Shown: positions 30,801-35,314 of the stretch, piece after piece
Layout: each line of letters begins with the position of its first letter
How positions within the stretch are numbered: the stretch's first letter is position 1
DNA from: Anaeromyces robustus
Lineage: Eukaryota; Neocallimastigomycota; Neocallimastigomycetes; Neocallimastigales; Neocallimastigaceae
Direction of reading: 5' to 3'
DNA: 35,314 bases
Assembly: GCA_002104895.1 (NCBI GenBank)
Contig: MCFG01000537.1
Location: forward strand, 1-35,314
Position numbers and translations under genes: made by a program
Notes under the pieces: model-generated
Told to the model about the DNA's origin: nothing
What the model saw: the letters and a program-made list of their open reading frames with translations, nothing else
Databases searched by the model: none

Positions 30801-31561
30801 TACCAATACAATAATTGGTTATAATTTCATCACCATCACACTTAGACTCTGAATTACTAAGTTCTTCAGTGGTACAACTATTACTACTTAAATTGATGAC
30901 TAGTTTTCTATTTTGTGTTTCATAAGCTGCTATTTCATAAAATTTATCAGTGGTATCAATAACTTCACCAGCTCCACGACTACAATTTCCATCCTCCTCA
31001 CAATTTACAATAAATAATTTATCTAATATACTACTAATATCTGTTGTACTTAAATCAATTATTGTAAATACGGGGGTACCTATTTGAACTACATTTTTTT
31101 GTGAACCTTCGGTAAAAGCAGTACTAGTTAATTGACAATCACTATTACCTTCTATTAAACCATAGATATAATTATCTGTATGAATACAATAACTTTTGAT
31201 AGTTTCACCACCTTCACAAGTACTTCCAGTAGGCGTATACTCACCACATCCAGTAGTTATTTCTAAACCTAATTTTTCATTATTCGCTTCATCATCACCG
31301 GCTATTTGAAAAGCATAACTCGTTCAATCTACGACTTTTTTTTCTACACGTAAACATCTTTCTTCACTACAACTTATAGCCAATAATTTTTTTAAATCAA
31401 TATCTTCATCAATTTTATTTTCTGTAGGAGTAAAAGGTGTTAAAGTAACTCCATCAAGTTTAAATATATTTTCTGTATACAATAACTCACAACATTCTGT
31501 TCAGATTCAGAACATTGTTCAGTATTAACAATTGTTTTATCACTACAATCTTCACTTAGAA
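27854..31561 (-). pseudogene. About ten tandem 380-bp cysteine modules of the scaffoldin-like gene
   Basis: Modules of about 125 residues follow at 370-400 bp spacing; their C-x-x-x-x-x-C-S-R-G cores lie near 31370, 31005, 30620, 30235, 29855, 29480, 29095, 28725, 28325 and 27950. Each reads L-Y-K-L-L-I-V-N-C ... G-N-C-S-R-G-T-G-x-V-I-D ... G-N-x-Y-E-I ... Q-N-R-K ... C ... S-D-T-I-T-S-Y-C-I ... I-H-G-I ... S-C-I-V-A ... K-I-E-S. Six conserved cysteines per module suggest three disulfides. The long open pieces are 30510-28735 and, in another frame, about 28770-27821; the ATGs at 30510 and 28393 are internal, not starts. TGA at 31326-31324 and TAA at 30744-30742 are nonsense changes; frameshifts are near 31485 and 28775. 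The module family is not one I can name. Confidence 0.6.
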
Positions 31562-31685
31562 CTATTAATCATAAAAGTATACAATTATTAATTTTAATCA
31601 AAAAAAAAAAAAAATAAGTGATTGTTAAATATATATATATATTTATTTATATATATATTTATATAATTATATAATCATTAATTAC
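31562..31685 (-). other. Intron 1, 124 bp
   Basis: Donor GTAATT (31685) and acceptor AATAG (ends 31562). It splits the Val codon G/TT and joins A-K-A-A-S to V-L-S-E-D-C in phase. It contains a T-run of 15 before the acceptor. Confidence 0.65.
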
Positions 31686-31751
31686 CACTGGCTGCTTTAG
31701 CAATCAGTAGAAATACACTTCCTATAATAAAAGAGCTAGAAAATATTTCAT
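31686..31751 (-). CDS. Signal-peptide exon, one-base frameshift
   Basis: From ATG (31751-31749) the reading is MKYFLALLL, then, after one missing base at the A/T run near 31724, IGSVFLLIAKAAS. This is a textbook secretion signal with a probable cut after A-K-A. As it stands the frame runs into TAG after MKYFLALLL. The intron-1 donor follows directly, in phase with the module exon. Confidence 0.6.
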
Positions 31752-32305
31752 AAATATTGATTTTATGTATAATTAATAAAAAATAATAAAAAAACAATAA
31801 TTAATAATAATTGTTAACGAAATTGAGTTTTTTAAAAGAAATAAAAAAAAAGATAACAAATGTTAGAATAAATAAAATAAAATAAAATAAAATAAAATAA
31901 AACAAAATAAAATATAATAATTAATAATAATAGAACACACACATACAAACAAAAAAAAGTTTAATAATTAAAAGTGACTCTTTATTATTATTTATTTATT
32001 TGATATCAATATTTTATATTAAATATTTTAAATTATTATTATTAATTATTATTATCTATTATTATTATTATTAGTATTAGTATTAGTATTAGTATTATTA
32101 TTAGTATTATTATTAGTATTAGTATTAGTATTATTATTAGTATTATTATTAGTATTAGTATTATTATTTATTACTTATTTTAGTATTATTATTATTATTA
32201 ATATTAATATTAGTATTATTCATTATTTATTATTATTAATTATTATTATTAATTATTATTATTATTATTATTATTATTATCATCAATTATTATTATTTAT
32301 TATTT

Positions 32306-32337
<32 letters not shown>

Positions 32338-32349
32338 TTATTATTATTA

Positions 32350-32382
<33 letters not shown>

Positions 32383-32463
32383 TATTATTATTTATTATTA
32401 TTATTAATTATTATTATTATTATTAATTATTATTATTCATTATTATATTATTCATTATTATTA

Positions 32464-32535
<72 letters not shown>

Positions 32536-32582
32536 TATAATTATTATTATTTATTATTATTTATTATTATTATTTATAATAA

Positions 32583-32615
<33 letters not shown>

Positions 32616-32754
32616 TATTATTATTATTATTAAATATTATTAATTATTATTCATTATTATTATAGTTATTATTATTATTTATTATTATTATTATTCATTA
32701 TTATATTATTTATTATTATTATTATTATTATTATTTATTATTTATATTATTCCA
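31752..32754. repeat. Upstream AT region and long TTA/TTAGTA microsatellite
   Basis: The region upstream of the scaffoldin-like gene. An AAAAT pentanucleotide run lies near 31872-31910. From about 32030 to 32754 a compound TTA repeat has interspersed TTAGTA hexamers (about 32070-32160). No clear promoter element beyond A/T tracts. Confidence 0.65.
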
Positions 32755-32830
32755 TTTTATGGAAACATGAGCACACGTGATGTTCTGAACACGTGTTCAC
32801 TTATTAATAATTAATTTTATGTACGCCACA
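32755..32830. promoter_or_regulatory. Island with two CACGTG E-boxes, one in a 12-bp palindrome
   Basis: CACGTG at 32774-32779 and 32790-32795; the second is the centre of the palindrome GAACACGTGTTC (32787-32798). A small hairpin TTCCAT/ATGGAA precedes it. CACGTG is the classical bHLH factor site. The island stands alone inside microsatellite DNA, about 1 kb upstream of the scaffoldin-like gene start. Regulatory role is inference. Confidence 0.35.
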
Positions 32831-32883
32831 ATAAATTTATTATTATATAAATTTATGTATTTTTCATTTTTTTTTAAATCAAA

Positions 32884-32921
32884 GTAATTACCAAAAATTA
32901 AAATATATTTTATTAATAAAG

Positions 32922-32992
<71 letters not shown>
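32884..32992. repeat. Copia LTR fragment running into an ATT microsatellite
   Basis: 32884-32925 (GTAATTACC ... TATTTTATTAATAAA) matches the 3' half of the copia LTR at 18220-18262. Where the LTR continues TTTATTA, this copy passes into more than 20 perfect ATT units (32922-32992), suggesting the microsatellite grew from the LTR tail. Confidence 0.5.
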
Positions 32993-32994
<2 letters not shown>

Positions 32995-33109
32995 TTGTAA
33001 TTATTATTATTAATTATTATTATTATTATTTAGTTTTCAGTAAAACAATATTTATTATTTAATGATTTATTAACTATTTTATTTATTAATGATAATAATA
33101 ATTATAATC

Positions 33110-33560
33110 AATTCTTTATTTTTTTTTCAATTTTCCGATTCAATTTTCTTTTTTTTTTATTATTTTTTTAACTTTTTTTTTTGTTTATTTTTTCTTTAAC
33201 TTTCTTTTTTTTATTATTTTTTTAACTTTCATTTTTAATTTTTCGATTCAATTTTCTTTTTTTTATTATTTTTACATTATTTTTTATTATTTTTTTAACT
33301 TTCTTTTTTTATTTTAACTTTTTTATTTTTTTATTTATTTTTCTATTTTTTATTATTTATTGTTTTATTTTTCTCACTTCTGACATTAAAAAATTTCTGT
33401 TTTGTTTCCAATTAAAAAAAAATTTTTTTTGAAATTATGTTGTTTTTTACCAAAATTTACATTTTTCTAATTAAAAAAATTTATCCTTTTTTTTTTTTCT
33501 CTATTTTTTTTTCTTTTTTTTTATTTTTTTATTTTTTTTTTTTTTAATAAATAAAGTCAT
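33110..33560. repeat. Polypyrimidine (T-rich) tract
   Basis: About 450 bases in which the plus strand is mostly T with scattered C and A, with repeated words such as AACTTTC and TTTTTTATTATTTTT. No coding potential. Confidence 0.6.
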
Positions 33561-34085
33561 CTTCTCCAAAAATGAAATTCTTTTTCTTTTTTTTTACTTT
33601 TTTTTTTACTCATTTACCATCAATTTTAAAATGGATAAAAATAATATATTAAAAAAATTACTAAATATAGAAATAATAAAATAGGAAAAAATAATTACCT
33701 TAAAAATTTTTTAAGCCTCATTTTGTTTAATAGAAAAAAAAAAAATTAAAAATTTAAGTGGTTATTTTTCCCCAATGCTTTTTTTTTTTACACAATAATC
33801 TACCAAAATAAACAAACTTGATTTTCTCTTGATTTTAATTATAAAACCTACATTAAAAATGGTATCAATCGAATCTACGTCAAAAGCGCTTTCTAACAAA
33901 CCTAAAAAAGCCACTTTTAGAGAAAAAAAGTTTAATTTTGAAATTTCGAAATTTATATTTTCAAAAAAAATGGAGTTCAAAAAAGTTGTTGAAATTTGGA
34001 ATTTGTAAAGTGTAAAAGGTAAATGAGACTTCTAGAAACATAGGAAAATGGTTTTTATGGAATTTTTCTACTATTTTCTAATCTT
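33561..34085. other. More complex stretch, no gene identified
   Basis: Less simple than its surroundings. The minus strand has a 72-codon open frame (33980-33762) with mixed composition (for example SAFDVDSIDTIFNVGF, FILVDYCVKKK), preceded by in-frame codons with no clear start. It might be a remnant of a host or transposon gene; I do not recognise it. Confidence 0.3.
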
Positions 34086-34089
34086 TTTT

Positions 34090-34450
34090 CCTAACAATAA
34101 AAAATAAATAAATGAATAAATAAATAATAGCTAAATAAATAAATAATAAATAAATGAGTAAATAAATGAATAAATAAATAATAACTAAATAAATAAATAC
34201 ATACATATATAAATAAATAAATAAATTAATAATAACTAAATAAATAAATAAATAGCTAAATAAATAAATATTAATTAGTAAATAAATAAATAAATTAATA
34301 CAAATAAATAATAAATAAATAAATTATATTAAATTAAATAAATTAATAAATACATAAATAAATAAATATTAATTAATAAATAAATAAATTAATTAATAAA
34401 AATAAATAAATAAATATATTAAATTAAATAAATTAATAAATAGATACATA
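34090..34450. repeat. AAAT/AAATAAT microsatellite
   Basis: A degenerate AAATAAAT array interrupted by TAACTAAAT and TTAATTAAT words, directly abutting the copia LTR at 34453. Confidence 0.6.
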
Positions 34451-34452
34451 AA

Positions 34453-34750
34453 TGTTAGAATACAAAGAAAATAATTTTTAAATTATATTTAATAAACTTA
34501 AATTAAATGTCTTTGTTATTTTAATTTATCTCGTTGTTTATTTTAATTAATGTAAATACGTTATGAACTCGTTGTATTTAATTTTTCTTTATATTATTAT
34601 CAAGCCACGATTAGTATAAATACAAATGTATTTTCTTAAATTTGTAAAACCTTGTAATTACCATATTTGTATATATACTATTAAATTTAAATCTTAAATA
34701 AATAAACTTTAATTATTATAAAAATTATTATAAAACTTCTTACTTCTAAA
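34453..34750 (+). mobile_element. Copia 5' LTR (third copy)
   Basis: Begins TGTTAGAATACAAAG and ends about ACTTCTAAA, near the mirror of its start. It shares the CTCGTTGTATT and AAGCCACGATTAGT blocks with the LTRs at 11137 and 18034. TATAAATA (34615-34622) is a good core promoter. Followed 24 bases later by the gag ATG, so this is a 5' LTR. Confidence 0.75.
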
Positions 34751-34773
34751 AGATTAAGAGTCTCAATTGCAAC

Positions 34774-35314
34774 ATGAGCCAGAACATTACTTTACTTCCG
34801 GAAGACCGTCTTAACAAAAAGAACTTTGAGGAATGGAATTTCGTTATTGGAAATATCCTTCAATCTAACAAAGTCTCAAAATACGTAGAATCCGATGTAA
34901 TTGGCGAGCTTGAGAAAAAACTCACAGATCTCAGAACGAATGAGGTCCAGGATTCCAGTGCTGTTGGAAACCTAAAATCCGAAATCACTAAAGCAAAGGA
35001 TGAGGATGCTAAAGCTAAAACAATTATTAGCACAAACGTATCTTATGAAGTCATCGAAAAGATTAAAGGCTTAAAAACCGCTTTTGCTATTATGGAGAAG
35101 ATTAAAAACATTTATGGAAAAAAGAAATCTTCTGATGTCCAATTCTTATTGAAAAAGATGTATTCCATCCACGCCAAAAATCTTTACGAATGCAAAGAAG
35201 TTATAGCTGAACTTCTTGAAGTCTTCGAAAAATTGGAAACTCTGAAATTTAACATGGATGAAATTGAAAGAATAAGAATTATTTACGTTGCTCTTCCTAA
35301 ATCAATTCAAAACT
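34774..35314 (+). CDS. Ty1/copia Gag, N-terminal part, intact to the window edge
   Basis: Open from ATG 34774 to the last base with no stop (180 codons). It starts M-S-Q-N-I-T-L-L and contains NKKNFEEWNFVIGNIL, the typical N-terminal L-x-x-x-N-F-x-x-W box of copia Gag, then a lysine/glutamate-rich helical stretch and KIYGKKKSSDVQFLLKKMY and MDEIERIRIIYVALPKS, matching the UBN2/retrotran_gag-like fold of copia elements. Codon use is visibly less A/T-biased than the surrounding DNA and there are no lesions, suggesting a young, possibly active element. Gag packages element RNA. The zinc knuckle and pol must lie beyond the window. Confidence 0.75.
   Translation, partial: MSQNITLLPEDRLNKKNFEEWNFVIGNILQSNKVSKYVESDVIGELEKKLTDLRTNEVQDSSAVGNLKSEITKAKDEDAKAKTIISTNVSYEVIEKIKGLKTAFAIMEKIKNIYGKKKSSDVQFLLKKMYSIHAKNLYECKEVIAELLEVFEKLETLKFNMDEIERIRIIYVALPKSIQN

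Larger units (their letters stand above)
22189..31751 (-). pseudogene. Giant secreted scaffoldin-like gene, 5' part broken
   Basis: I read one minus-strand gene: signal-peptide exon (31751-31686), intron (31685-31562), a long exon of cysteine modules (31561 to about 27854), probable intron (27853-27713), short exon (27712-27653), intron (27652-27486), and a last exon of 1764 codons (27485-22189). Signal peptide, repeated cysteine-pair modules and G-Y-Y-x-N repeats point to a secreted or surface scaffold, as in fungal cellulosomes, where scaffoldins bind dockerin-bearing enzymes. The 5' part has two nonsense codons (TGA 31326-31324, TAA 30744-30742), frameshifts near the signal peptide, near 31485 and near 28775, and a one-base phase clash at the 27.8-kb intron. 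The last exon is intact. Either a recent pseudogene or a live gene with assembly errors. Confidence 0.6.

Noticed and set aside
31861-31880. Start of another copia LTR (TGTTAGAATA at 31862)
   Set aside because: Only the first ten bases match; the sequence then becomes an AAAAT repeat.
32030-32754. CRISPR-like or telomeric array (TTAGTA units)
   Set aside because: It is a degenerate TTA microsatellite with scattered TTAGTA hexamers; no constant repeat with unique spacers, no TTAGGG.

Overview
The window looks like nuclear DNA of an anaerobic gut fungus (Neocallimastigomycota). Three things suggest this: extreme AT richness with long A/T microsatellites; small AT-rich introns with GTAAGT/TAG-type borders; and a giant cysteine-rich secreted protein built from repeated G-Y-Y-(L/I/V)-N ... 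L-I-x-C units, the pattern I associate with fungal cellulosome scaffoldins. The assignment rests on recognition of the pattern, not on a database search.

Layout. 1-2200: AT desert with three compact hairpins. 2201-4786: a decayed Mutator-like (MULE) DNA transposon with about 300-bp terminal inverted repeats and a broken FLYWCH/MULE transposase gene, itself cut by a solo LTR. 5038-5493: a dead small secreted-protein gene. 5739-19623: a nest of retrotransposons. A degenerate Ty1/copia element is split by four solo LTRs of two families. A chromodomain Ty3/gypsy element (11304-17722) follows. Its 5' LTR is interrupted one base before its end by another LTR-like element, which carries a further 0.87-kb insert full of hairpins. 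The tail of a second copia copy and one more solo LTR close the nest. 19624-22188: AT desert with minisatellites and a long GC-containing inverted repeat.

22189-31751 (minus strand) is the main host-type gene. It has a signal-peptide exon, about ten tandem 380-bp cysteine modules, and a 5.3-kb open exon with about 27 scaffoldin-like repeats. The 5' part has nonsense codons and frameshifts while the last exon is fully open. 31752-34452: microsatellites, a palindromic E-box island and a polypyrimidine tract. 34453-35314: 5' LTR and intact start of gag of a younger copia element running off the right edge.

The least expected signals are: (1) an LTR family (5739-6443, 9719-10115, 11917-13326) whose LTRs carry a tRNA-like A-box/B-box head with a covarying hairpin ahead of a TATA box; (2) a string of eight hairpins at 12442-12988; (3) a gypsy primer-binding site complementary to its own LTR at the predicted transcript start, suggesting Tf1-like self-priming; (4) the two-part scaffoldin-like gene. 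All coordinates were read by eye; boundaries of degenerate elements are good to a few bases only where target-site duplications are quoted.
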